Shown one piece after another: positions 25,930 to 33,577 of a stretch of 64,000 nucleotides of DNA. The stretch's first letter is position 1, and each line of letters begins with the position of its first letter. The position numbers and the translations under genes were made by a program. The notes below the pieces were generated by a model. The model was not told where the DNA came from. It saw only the letters and a program-made list of their open reading frames with translations, and ran no database searches. The DNA comes from Lysobacteraceae bacterium (lineage in GTDB: Bacteria > Pseudomonadota > Gammaproteobacteria > Xanthomonadales > BQJN01): the NCBI GenBank assembly GCA_021604725.1, contig BQJN01000005.1, forward strand, positions 1 through 64,000, read 5' to 3'.

Positions 25930-27011
25930 TCCGCTCATTGGCTCGCATATGGGCCATCATGCGCAAAGAGCTGCGCCAGTTGGCTCGCGACCGCCTCACC
26001 TTTGGCATGGTGGTGGGAATCCCGGCGCTGCAGCTGTTGATGTTTGGCTATGCCATAAACATGGATGTACGCGACCTGTCGGCTGGTGTCGTCGACCATG
26101 CCAGGACCTCCATCTCACGGCAAATCGTTGCCGACATTGACCATTCACAGGTGGTCAATATCATCGCCCAATACAGCAGCGTCGCACAGTTGGAGCGAGC
26201 CATAGGCAGCGATTTGATCGATGTCGGCATTGTCGTTCCGGGTGACCTGGAAGTGCGCCTGGCTGATCGGTCGCGCCCGGCGATTCAGCTATTGCTGGAC
26301 GACAGCGACCCGGTCATCGGCAATTCGGCCAATGCCTTGACCGCGTACAGTGTCGGCCCTGATGATGCCGCGCCAGTGATTCAGTCGATGGGGTTATACA
26401 ACCCTGAGCGCAAGTCCGCCATCAACATCGTACCGGGCCTGATTGGCGTCATTCTTACCTTGACCATGGTGCTGTTTACTGCGGTGGCGGTGGTTCGAGA
26501 GCGGGAACGCGGCAATCTGGAAATGCTGATCACCACACCAGTGCAATCCTGGGAGTTGATGGTCGGCAAAGTGATTCCTTACATTGGTATCGGCCTGATA
26601 CAAACGACTTTGGTCCTGGCGCTGGGCATGTGGCTTTTCGATATGCCGATTCGCGGGTCATTGCTTGATGTCTATTTGACCGCACTGGCATTTATCGGCG
26701 CCAGCCTTACGCTGGGCCTGGTCATTTCAACAGCCGCCGAGAATCAGTTTCAGGCCATGCAGATGACGATATTCATTCTTTTGCCTTCCATTTTGTTGTC
26801 CGGATTCATGTTCCCATTCGCTGGTATGCCCCGGCTAGCGCAATGGATCGCAGAGCTATTGCCAATGACTCACTTTGTGCGACTGATTCGTGGCATCGTG
26901 GTGCGTGGTAGCCCTTTGGCCGATGGCATCCACGAACTTTATGCTCTACTGGCTTTCTCGGCAGTGATGCTGACCATCGCTGCGTTGCGTTTTAAAAAGT
27001 CTTTGGACTAA
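25926..27011 (+). CDS. ABC-2 type transporter permease
   Basis: This 361-residue permease has one N-terminal helix, a large periplasmic domain (about residues 45-165), then five or six helices, with the PGLIGVILTLTMVLFTAVAVVRERERGNLEMLITTPV region typical of the YhhJ/YbhS/R family. The GTG start overlaps the ATPase stop by four bases. With the adaptor and ATPase it forms a tripartite exporter that in relatives moves drugs, dyes or lipids; the true substrate is unknown. Confidence 0.9.
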   Translation: MIRSLARIWAIMRKELRQLARDRLTFGMVVGIPALQLLMFGYAINMDVRDLSAGVVDHARTSISRQIVADIDHSQVVNIIAQYSSVAQLERAIGSDLIDVGIVVPGDLEVRLADRSRPAIQLLLDDSDPVIGNSANALTAYSVGPDDAAPVIQSMGLYNPERKSAINIVPGLIGVILTLTMVLFTAVAVVRERERGNLEMLITTPVQSWELMVGKVIPYIGIGLIQTTLVLALGMWLFDMPIRGSLLDVYLTALAFIGASLTLGLVISTAAENQFQAMQMTIFILLPSILLSGFMFPFAGMPRLAQWIAELLPMTHFVRLIRGIVVRGSPLADGIHELYALLAFSAVMLTIAALRFKKSLD

Positions 27012-27061
27012 AGAGGCTCGTTTTTTTGAGGCCCTGACCGACAACAGGGTATGCTGCCGTC

Positions 27062-28870
27062 ATGTCAGATCACGCCAATTCTCTGAGCTTGCTTCGCGAT
27101 ATCTTCGGATACGATGCGTTTCGCGGCGAACAGCAACGCATTATCGACACCGTGGTATCAGGCCAGCACGCCCTGGTGGTCATGCCAACCGGTGGAGGCA
27201 AGTCGCTTTGCTACCAGCTTCCGGCGTTGCTACGCGACGGCGTCGGATTGGTGATCTCGCCGTTGATCGCGTTGATGCAAGATCAGGTCGCCCAATTGCA
27301 GCAGGTTGGAGTACGTGCCATGTGCCTGCACTCCGGCTTGAGTCGCGAGGAACGTGATCGGGTGTTTTGGACCCTTTCGGCGGGCGAGCTGGATTTGCTC
27401 TATTGCGCTCCCGAACGCCTGTTGGGGGGCGATTTCATCTCGCAAATCGATGCCGACAAACTGGCCTTGATCGCCATCGATGAGGCGCACTGCGTGTCGC
27501 GTTGGGGTCACGACTTTCGACCAGAGTATTTGCGGTTGGGTGTATTAGCCGAGCACTTTCCCAATGTGCCTCGACTGGCATTGACGGCAACCGCCGACAG
27601 TGCCACACGTGATGAAATCGCTCTGCAACTGAAGATGGAGCAGGCCGAACGATTCGTCGCCAGTTTTGACCGCCCGAATATCACCTACCGCGTGCATGAA
27701 AAGACCCAGGCGCGGCAACAACTGACGCAACTGCTGAAGACCGAGCATGCCGGCGACAGTGGCATTGTTTACCGTCTGTCGCGCGCTGATGTCGACAAAA
27801 CAGCGATGTGGCTGGCTACCGCAGGCTTCGCCGCATTGCCCTACCATGCCGGCATGAGTGCCGGGGACCGAGCCCGCAATCAGGCCAGGTTCAGTAGCGA
27901 AGACGGTATTGTTATGGTCGCGACCATTGCCTTCGGCATGGGCATAGACAAACCCGACGTTCGATTTGTCGCCCACGTTGATCTGCCGGACAGCATCGAA
28001 TCGTACTATCAGGAAACCGGACGAGCCGGGCGTGATGGCCTGCCCGCAACCGCCTGGATGGCCTACGGGCTCGGTGATGTGGTCAGGCGGCGGTCGATGC
28101 TGGAGCAATCTGCCACCGATGATCAACGCAAAACCATAGAGCGCCGCAAGCTCGACTCGATGCTTGGTTTTTGCGAGCTGACCGGCTGTCGCCGCCAGGC
28201 GCTGTTGGCCTACTTCGGACAAACACTGGATGAGCCGTGTGGCAATTGCGACAACTGCCTGAACCCGCCGCAAACCTGGGACGCGACGGAAGCTTCACAA
28301 AAACTGCTATCGACTATTTATCGCACCGGCCAGCGCTTTGGTGCCAATTACGTGTTTGATGTTTTGGTCGGCAGCAGCAATGAGCGCATTATTTCACTGG
28401 GCCATGACCGCTTGCCGGTGCATGGCATCGGCGAAGATCTAAGCAAGTCGCAATGGCGTACCTTATTGCGACAGCTGGTGGCGCGCGATTTTGTTGCGGT
28501 TGATCATCATGGCGGCTTGCGGCTAACCGACGCCTGCCGCCCGTTGTTGCGTGGCGACTGTCAGTTTCAGGTCCGAAAGCTGCGCAAACCATCGAAAGCG
28601 ACCAGCAAGAGCAAGGCAACCACTTTGGTGTCGCCAGAAAATCAGGCGCTGTTCGAGGTGCTGCGAGATACGCGGGCGATGCTCGCCAACGAGCAAGGCG
28701 TTCCGGCGTACGTTGTATTCGCTGATTCGACCCTGGCGGCGATGGCCGAACACCAACCTACCGACCATGACGCCTTTGCTGACTTATCAGGCGTCGGACA
28801 GGTCAAACTGGAGCGCTATGCAGACACCTTTATTGAGGTCATTGCAGATTTTGCTCGCGAACGATTGTAA
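27062..28870 (+). CDS. recQ: ATP-dependent DNA helicase RecQ
   Basis: RecQ unwinds DNA 3' to 5' in recombination and fork repair. The 602-residue protein has motif I PTGGGKSLCYQ, the aromatic-rich IDEAHCVSRWGHDFRPEY, motif V/VI MVATIAFGMGIDKPDVR and YYQETGRAGRDG, the four-cysteine zinc module ending EPCGNCDNC, a winged-helix region and a C-terminal HRDC domain (about 525-600). It starts 51 bases after the exporter genes and may share their transcript. Confidence 0.96.
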   Translation: MSDHANSLSLLRDIFGYDAFRGEQQRIIDTVVSGQHALVVMPTGGGKSLCYQLPALLRDGVGLVISPLIALMQDQVAQLQQVGVRAMCLHSGLSREERDRVFWTLSAGELDLLYCAPERLLGGDFISQIDADKLALIAIDEAHCVSRWGHDFRPEYLRLGVLAEHFPNVPRLALTATADSATRDEIALQLKMEQAERFVASFDRPNITYRVHEKTQARQQLTQLLKTEHAGDSGIVYRLSRADVDKTAMWLATAGFAALPYHAGMSAGDRARNQARFSSEDGIVMVATIAFGMGIDKPDVRFVAHVDLPDSIESYYQETGRAGRDGLPATAWMAYGLGDVVRRRSMLEQSATDDQRKTIERRKLDSMLGFCELTGCRRQALLAYFGQTLDEPCGNCDNCLNPPQTWDATEASQKLLSTIYRTGQRFGANYVFDVLVGSSNERIISLGHDRLPVHGIGEDLSKSQWRTLLRQLVARDFVAVDHHGGLRLTDACRPLLRGDCQFQVRKLRKPSKATSKSKATTLVSPENQALFEVLRDTRAMLANEQGVPAYVVFADSTLAAMAEHQPTDHDAFADLSGVGQVKLERYADTFIEVIADFARERL

Positions 28871-28906
28871 GCTTGCGATCCTGAAAGCACCGACCTGATC
28901 AACGCC

Positions 28907-29500
28907 ATGCAAGTTTCGATACTTAAGAACAAACTGATTGTCGCCGAAAATGTCTTTGACCAGAATGCGTACGGCATTGTCGCCGGTGAAATAGACAAGC
29001 TGCGCCCAAAGATCGAGCCCACCTACCACGGCACCGATGTCATCTTGTATCGCGCTGTGCTCGACAACCTGTTTCCAGATCGAAAGATGAGTTTTATCCT
29101 GCAGGCCTTGCCGGAAATACTGTACGGATCTGCCGTATTGGAACAGGTTGAGCAGCTACATGACCTGTCTTATACCTTGATGAACAAGCATCACAAGTTC
29201 ACCACCACATTGACTGAAATGCGCGGCGACACCGACTATCGGACCCACACCGATACTGGCGACGGTGAAAACTGGACCGGCATTTTCATGTCATGGATCT
29301 GGTACTTCAACCCACACCCTGAGAAGTTCTCGGGTGGCGACCTGGAGGTTCCGGAGTTGGACCTGGTAATTGAACCACAGGATAACCGCCTGGTTTTGCT
29401 GCCCGCGTATCTCAAGCACCGCATCGGCCGGCCGGTTTTCAGCAACCCCGAAGAAAAGTACTACCGGACAACGATCAATGGATTCCTGACCCTCCGATAA
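28907..29500 (+). CDS. 2-oxoglutarate/Fe(II)-dependent oxygenase
   Basis: A 197-residue single-domain dioxygenase of the prolyl-4-hydroxylase-like group. The iron triad is His114 and Asp116 (in THTDTG) with His171 (in YLKHRI), and Arg187 (YYRTT) is placed to hold 2-oxoglutarate. The substrate is unknown. It starts 36 bases after recQ on the same strand. The structured repeat region follows it. Confidence 0.83.
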   Translation: MQVSILKNKLIVAENVFDQNAYGIVAGEIDKLRPKIEPTYHGTDVILYRAVLDNLFPDRKMSFILQALPEILYGSAVLEQVEQLHDLSYTLMNKHHKFTTTLTEMRGDTDYRTHTDTGDGENWTGIFMSWIWYFNPHPEKFSGGDLEVPELDLVIEPQDNRLVLLPAYLKHRIGRPVFSNPEEKYYRTTINGFLTLR

Positions 29501-29543
29501 GCTTCGGATCCAGCGCAAAACTATTTGCTGCACGGACGCATGC

Positions 29544-29863
29544 CTTTTCTGCGTGTGGAGGCTATCGCGAAACTACAGCCTCGCGCGATACAGGGATGTA
29601 TCGCCATTTCGGTGGGTTTTAACCCTTTGAAATGTAAGGGTTTCGAAAACCACGCTTTCGGAATCCGTGGTGTTGCTAGTCTAGAGGTCGTCCACGATTA
29701 GCCATCCGTGGCTAACGCGGACACGGGTTTCAAGGAGCGCGGTCATTGAAACCCTTCATTTTCAACAAGTTGGAAAATGCTGGCACTTCCGTGTGCCAGG
29801 GCGAGCGCGTCAAAAGACCTATCCGTGGACGCGCTCTAGTCCAGGACGGACTATTGCAACACC
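29544..29863 (+). repeat. Structured repeat form B, interrupted by a form A copy
   Basis: This is a 5'-to-3' series of hairpins: GAGGCT/AGCCTC (29558-29582), GCGATACA/TGTATCGC with a GGGA loop (29585-29604), CATTTC/GAAATG enclosing GGGTT/AACCC (29605-29634), and GGGTTTCGAA/TTCGGAATCC with loop AACCACGCT (29638-29666; 10 pairs, two of them G.U). GGTGTTGC at 29669-29676 pairs with GCAACACC at 29856-29863 and closes the element. Form A (29680-29835) sits inside that last pairing. The uninterrupted relative lies at 55512-55672. No gene is present between 29500 and 30083. Confidence 0.8.
29680..29835 (-). repeat. Structured repeat form A, inserted copy with CTAG direct repeats
   Basis: This 156-bp element is the inverted equivalent of the tandem units at 45165-45584. 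On the plus strand it shows TTAGCCA/TGGCTAA with loop TCCG (29698-29715), GGGTTTCAA/TTGAAACCC with a 12-base loop (29725-29754), CATTTTC/GAAAATG-type pairing, TGGCAC/GTGCCA (29781-29798) and GAGCGCGTC/GACGCGCTC (29803-29836). The tetranucleotide CTAG flanks it at 29676-29679 and 29836-29839, and the sequence left after removing it matches the empty site at 55.6 kb. This indicates insertion, probably with a 4-bp target duplication. Confidence 0.75.
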
Positions 29864-29885
29864 CTCTGGGGTTTTTTGCCTTTTC

Positions 29886-29899
29886 TTGATTTCGATCAA
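29886..29899. promoter_or_regulatory. FNR/ANR binding site of the cbb3 oxidase operon
   Basis: TTGAT-TTCG-ATCAA is a perfect FNR-family palindrome. It lies 184 bases before the chosen ccoN start. cbb3 oxidases are classical FNR/ANR targets induced at low oxygen, so this is very probably the operon's main control site. Confidence 0.88.
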
Positions 29900-30082
29900 G
29901 CATTCACTAGGGACTAGCCCTCAGTCTTAGCGCTCGCCACCGCGCCGCTTCGTTTCAATATCGATTTGTTTCACCCCTTGGCAGGTGATACAACTACTGC
30001 CCATGCCGGCTTGGCCTGGGCAGGGGGGACCTTCTCCAAAGGCGCGCTGGTTGCACAAACCATAAGCGAGTTATTGAGCCGA

Positions 30083-31501
30083 ATGAACACAATGTACAAC
30101 GATCGAGTGGTCAGACAGTTCGTCTATGTGACCATTCTATGGGGCGTCGTGGGTATGGCGATTGGCGTGTTCATCGCCGCACAGCTAGCCTGGCCCGCGC
30201 TGAACTTCGACCTGCCATGGTTGACCTATTCTCGCCTAAGACCGCTGCATACCAACGCGGTAATTTTCGGCTTTGGCGGCAGTGGGCTTTTCGCCACGTC
30301 CTACTACATCGTGCAGCGAACCTGTCATGTCCGGCTATTCAGTGGCAAGCTGGCGGCTTTTACGTTTTGGGGTTGGACGGCGATCATTATCTCGGCAGCC
30401 ATTACCCTGCCCATGGGTATTACTCAGAGCAAGGAGTACGCGGAACTTGAGTGGCCGATCGACCTGCTGATTACTGTCGTTTGGGTCGCCTACGGCATCG
30501 TTTTTTTCGGCACCATTGTCAAACGCAAAGTCCAGCACATTTATGTTGCCAACTGGTTCTTTGCCGCCTATATCATCACCATCGCGGTGTTGCATATCGT
30601 CAATAACCTGGCGATTCCGGTTTCGCTAACCAAATCCTATGTCATCTATTCAGGTACCGTCGACGCGATGGTGCAGTGGTGGTATGGCCATAACGCAGTC
30701 GGGTTTTTCCTGACCGCGGGCTTCCTCGGCATGATGTATTACTTCGTACCGCGCCAGGCTAATCGACCGGTTTATAGTTACCGACTGTCTATCGTCCACT
30801 TCTGGGCTCTGATCGCCATTTACATGTGGGCAGGCCCTCACCATCTGCACTACACAGCGCTGCCGGATTGGGCGCAATCGTTGGGCATGGTATTTAGTCT
30901 GATTCTGTTGGCGCCGTCCTGGGGTGGCATGATCAACGGCATGATGACCCTGTCCGGGGCCTGGCATAAGTTGCGCACTGATCCTGTGCTCAAGTTCATG
31001 ATCGTTTCCTTGTCTTTCTATGGCATGTCGACCTTTGAAGGCCCAATGATGTCGATCAAGACGGTCAATGCGCTATCTCATTACACCGACTGGACTATTG
31101 GCCACGTCCACTCCGGTGCATTGGGTTGGGTCGCCTTCATTACCATCGGTTGCGTGTACTCACTGATTCCGCGGCTTTGGAACGTCAAGGCCATGTACAG
31201 CACACGTCTGATTGACCTGCATTTTTGGGTGTCGACCATCGGTGTGGTGCTGTATATCGCTTCAATGTGGATCGCCGGCGTCATGCAGGGCCTGATGTGG
31301 CGCGACACACAAGACGATGGAACGCTGACTTATACGTTTATCGAGAGTATCGCTGCAACACAGCCGTATTACATGATCCGCGTGCTAGGTGGATTGCTGT
31401 TCCTGGCCGGCATGGCGATCATGGTCTACAACGTGGTGCGAACGTTGTCCGGTACCGAGGCCAGTGATACCGCAGTGCTTGAGCCAGCCAAGGGTACGTA
31501 A
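30083..31501 (+). CDS. ccoN: cbb3-type cytochrome c oxidase subunit I
   Basis: CcoN is the catalytic haem-copper subunit of the high-affinity terminal oxidase. I start at ATG 30083 ([13 protein letters not shown]), which matches the family N-terminus and gives 472 residues; the frame can be extended to a TTG at 29966 but the added residues are unlike CcoN. Twelve membrane helices can be followed. Conserved haem and copper ligands lie in [41 protein letters not shown] and the [18 protein letters not shown] block. It begins an operon with ccoO, ccoQ and ccoP. Confidence 0.97.
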   Translation: MNTMYNDRVVRQFVYVTILWGVVGMAIGVFIAAQLAWPALNFDLPWLTYSRLRPLHTNAVIFGFGGSGLFATSYYIVQRTCHVRLFSGKLAAFTFWGWTAIIISAAITLPMGITQSKEYAELEWPIDLLITVVWVAYGIVFFGTIVKRKVQHIYVANWFFAAYIITIAVLHIVNNLAIPVSLTKSYVIYSGTVDAMVQWWYGHNAVGFFLTAGFLGMMYYFVPRQANRPVYSYRLSIVHFWALIAIYMWAGPHHLHYTALPDWAQSLGMVFSLILLAPSWGGMINGMMTLSGAWHKLRTDPVLKFMIVSLSFYGMSTFEGPMMSIKTVNALSHYTDWTIGHVHSGALGWVAFITIGCVYSLIPRLWNVKAMYSTRLIDLHFWVSTIGVVLYIASMWIAGVMQGLMWRDTQDDGTLTYTFIESIAATQPYYMIRVLGGLLFLAGMAIMVYNVVRTLSGTEASDTAVLEPAKGT

Positions 31502-31505
31502 ATCC

Positions 31506-32117
31506 ATGATTAAGCATACAAAACTGGAAAAGAACATCGGCCTGATGGGTGTCTTGATTGCCGTGGCGATCAGCTTTGGCGGCCTGGCAGAGATCGTCCC
31601 TCTACTGCTGGATGCGTCAGTCACCGAGCCAGCGCCAGGGGTCAAACCCTATCCCGCCCTGCAACTGGCCGGTCGCGATATTTATGTTCGAGAAGGCTGC
31701 TACGGCTGTCATTCGCAGATGATTCGACCGCTGCGTGCTGAAACAGAACGCTATGGCCATTATTCCATTGCCGGTGAGTTTGTTTATGACCACCCGTTCC
31801 AATGGGGCTCGAAGCGTACCGGACCTGACTTGGCCCGTGTCGGTGGTCGTTACAGCGATGAATGGCATCGGGTGCATATGATCGACCCCCGCAGTGTCGT
31901 TCCTGAGTCGAACATGCCTGGTTATCCCTGGCTGGAAAGCAACGTTGTAGACCCCGACCAGGTCGTTGCGTCGATGCGAGCGTTACAGGTTCTAGGCCAC
32001 CCCTATACCGATGAGGAAATAGAAGGGGCGCGCGACGCGGTGGTAGGCAAGACTGAGCTTGACGCCATGGTCGCCTACCTGCAGGGCTTGGGCACTGCGC
32101 TGAAAGAGCGAGGTTAG
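31506..32117 (+). CDS. ccoO: cbb3-type cytochrome c oxidase subunit II
   Basis: CcoO is the membrane-anchored monohaem cytochrome c of the oxidase. The 203-residue protein has an N-terminal helix (about residues 12-32) and one haem motif CYGCH followed by [18 protein letters not shown], characteristic of CcoO; MPGYPWL supplies the distal Met. ATG 31506 lies 4 bases after the ccoN stop. Only the family start [10 protein letters not shown] is conserved, so the longer overlapping frame is not used. Confidence 0.97.
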   Translation: MIKHTKLEKNIGLMGVLIAVAISFGGLAEIVPLLLDASVTEPAPGVKPYPALQLAGRDIYVREGCYGCHSQMIRPLRAETERYGHYSIAGEFVYDHPFQWGSKRTGPDLARVGGRYSDEWHRVHMIDPRSVVPESNMPGYPWLESNVVDPDQVVASMRALQVLGHPYTDEEIEGARDAVVGKTELDAMVAYLQGLGTALKERG

Positions 32118-32121
32118 ATTG

Positions 32122-32283
32122 ATGGATTGGGGTGCAGTCAGTGGCGTCATTACCGCCATACTTCTGATCGCTTTTATCGGCATCGTCATTTGGGCATGGT
32201 CCAGTAAGCGCAAAGAACAGTTCGAGGCCATGGCACGTATGCCGCTGGAGGCCGATTCCGCTGCCGAGGAGAAGCAATCATGA
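32122..32283 (+). CDS. ccoQ: cbb3-type cytochrome c oxidase subunit CcoQ
   Basis: This 53-residue protein has one hydrophobic helix (about residues 7-28), then a basic patch SSKRKEQFEAMARMPLEAD and an acidic tail, the standard CcoQ layout. CcoQ stabilises the assembled oxidase. It starts 4 bases after the ccoO stop and its own stop overlaps the ccoP ATG (ATGA), which fixes its identity by position. Confidence 0.93.
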   Translation: MDWGAVSGVITAILLIAFIGIVIWAWSSKRKEQFEAMARMPLEADSAAEEKQS

Positions 32284-33167
32284 GCGTCGCCGTTAGCCTG
32301 TTTATCACTGCCATGGTGGTGTTAATGATTGTCGGCTCTGTTTGGATGTTGCTGGCCACCAGTCGCGAACAACCTGGTCAGCCCACCGGCAACACACCCA
32401 AGGACCATACTTGGGATGGCGATCTGCAAGAGTTGAACAACCCTCTACCCCGGTGGTGGTTATGGCTGTTTATTCTGACCATCGTGTTCAGCATTGCCTA
32501 CCTGATTGCCTACCCCGGGTTTGGCAGCTACAAGGGCATGCTGGGTTGGACTCAGCAGTCGCAGTACCAACAACAGGTGGACGCCGCCAATGAAAAGCTT
32601 GAGGCACTGTACGGTCAGTTCGAAGGACGGTCGGTGGCTGAATTGAGTACAGACAGCGAGGCCCTGCGGGTAGGCGGCAGCTTGTTCGCGCAGCACTGTG
32701 CAGCTTGCCACGGCTCAGACGCCAAAGGCGCCAGGGGTTTTCCCAACCTGACCGACAACGAGTGGCAATGGGGCGGTTCGGACGATCAGATCCTGGCATC
32801 GATAATCAACGGTCGACAAGCCGCAATGCCGCCCTGGGGCACCGTTTTGGGCGACCGTGGTGTGACCGAGGCAGTGATTTACGTGCAGCAATTGTCCGGT
32901 GGCAAGGTAGATGCAGGGCTGGCAGCGGCAGGCAAGAAACACTACGACATGTTGTGTATTAGCTGTCATGGCGCAGACGGTACCGGCAACGCTGTGCTGG
33001 GCGCGCCCGATTTGACCAATACGATCTGGTTGTATGGCGGCGACTTTGATTCGCTGACCGAATCTTTGGTTTTGGGTCGCAACGGTGCGATGCCTGCCTA
33101 TGGCGAGTTGATTGGCGAGGACAAGGCGCGGATACTGGCCGCTTACGTCCGTTCGCTAAGCCACTAA
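32280..33167 (+). CDS. ccoP: cbb3-type cytochrome c oxidase subunit III
   Basis: CcoP is the dihaem cytochrome c that passes electrons to CcoO. The 295 residues include an N-terminal helix, a second helix near residues 60-80 (WWLWLFILTIVFSIAYLIAYPGFG) and two haem motifs, CAACH and CISCH, each followed by a Met ligand segment (QAAMPPWG, NGAMPAYG). This is the normal length and order. It is translationally coupled to ccoQ. Confidence 0.97.
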   Translation: MSVAVSLFITAMVVLMIVGSVWMLLATSREQPGQPTGNTPKDHTWDGDLQELNNPLPRWWLWLFILTIVFSIAYLIAYPGFGSYKGMLGWTQQSQYQQQVDAANEKLEALYGQFEGRSVAELSTDSEALRVGGSLFAQHCAACHGSDAKGARGFPNLTDNEWQWGGSDDQILASIINGRQAAMPPWGTVLGDRGVTEAVIYVQQLSGGKVDAGLAAAGKKHYDMLCISCHGADGTGNAVLGAPDLTNTIWLYGGDFDSLTESLVLGRNGAMPAYGELIGEDKARILAAYVRSLSH

Positions 33168-33168
33168 C

Positions 33169-33444
33169 ATGATCGAACCGGTCATAGACCATCCGCCACG
33201 GCCGCTGGCTCAACGCCTGGGAGCCATCATCTGGCCATCGTTTTTTTCCGCGTGTGTCGGCACCATGGTCTTGTTTGCCTTGGTAGATCCGGTTGAGCTG
33301 GCGCAAATCAGCTGGCCGCAGATGGACATATCTCCAGTGATGGGCTACAGCATTGGATTCTTCGGTTTGTGGGCAATGAGTGCATCAGCCTGTACGTTTT
33401 GCTGGTTGTTGTTGCGGCCGCCGTCGCGATTTAATTCATCGTAA
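33169..33444 (+). CDS. Small two-helix membrane protein inside the cbb3 cluster
   Basis: This 91-residue protein starts one base after the ccoP stop. It has two hydrophobic segments (about residues 19-40 and 56-83) with a cysteine in the first (SACVGTM) and two in the second (SACTFCWLLL). I do not recognise a named family. Its position between the oxidase subunits and the assembly genes ccoG-ccoH-ccoI-ccoS suggests a role in oxidase assembly or stability. A 133-base gap follows. Confidence 0.7.
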   Translation: MIEPVIDHPPRPLAQRLGAIIWPSFFSACVGTMVLFALVDPVELAQISWPQMDISPVMGYSIGFFGLWAMSASACTFCWLLLRPPSRFNSS

Positions 33445-33577
33445 TCAATGACTATCAGCGGTCCAGGTACGGCCACGCCATGTCGGTGACGTTTCGTGGT
33501 CAGTGTTCTGCATCCATTCAGCAAACAGGGGCCAGTGGATACACTGCCACCCATATTTATTTGACGGTCATGGCAAA

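Noticed and set aside
27545-28273. 242-codon minus-strand frame inside recQ
   Set aside because: recQ motifs are unbroken on the other strand; the antisense frame shows no domain.
29966-30082. Upstream TTG start of ccoN
   Set aside because: The extra 39 residues do not resemble CcoN, and ATG 30083 gives the family N-terminus and length.
29500-30082. tRNA or other known RNA gene in the repeat region
   Set aside because: No cloverleaf with a CCA-ready acceptor or T-arm signature was found; the hairpins follow the repeat pattern instead.
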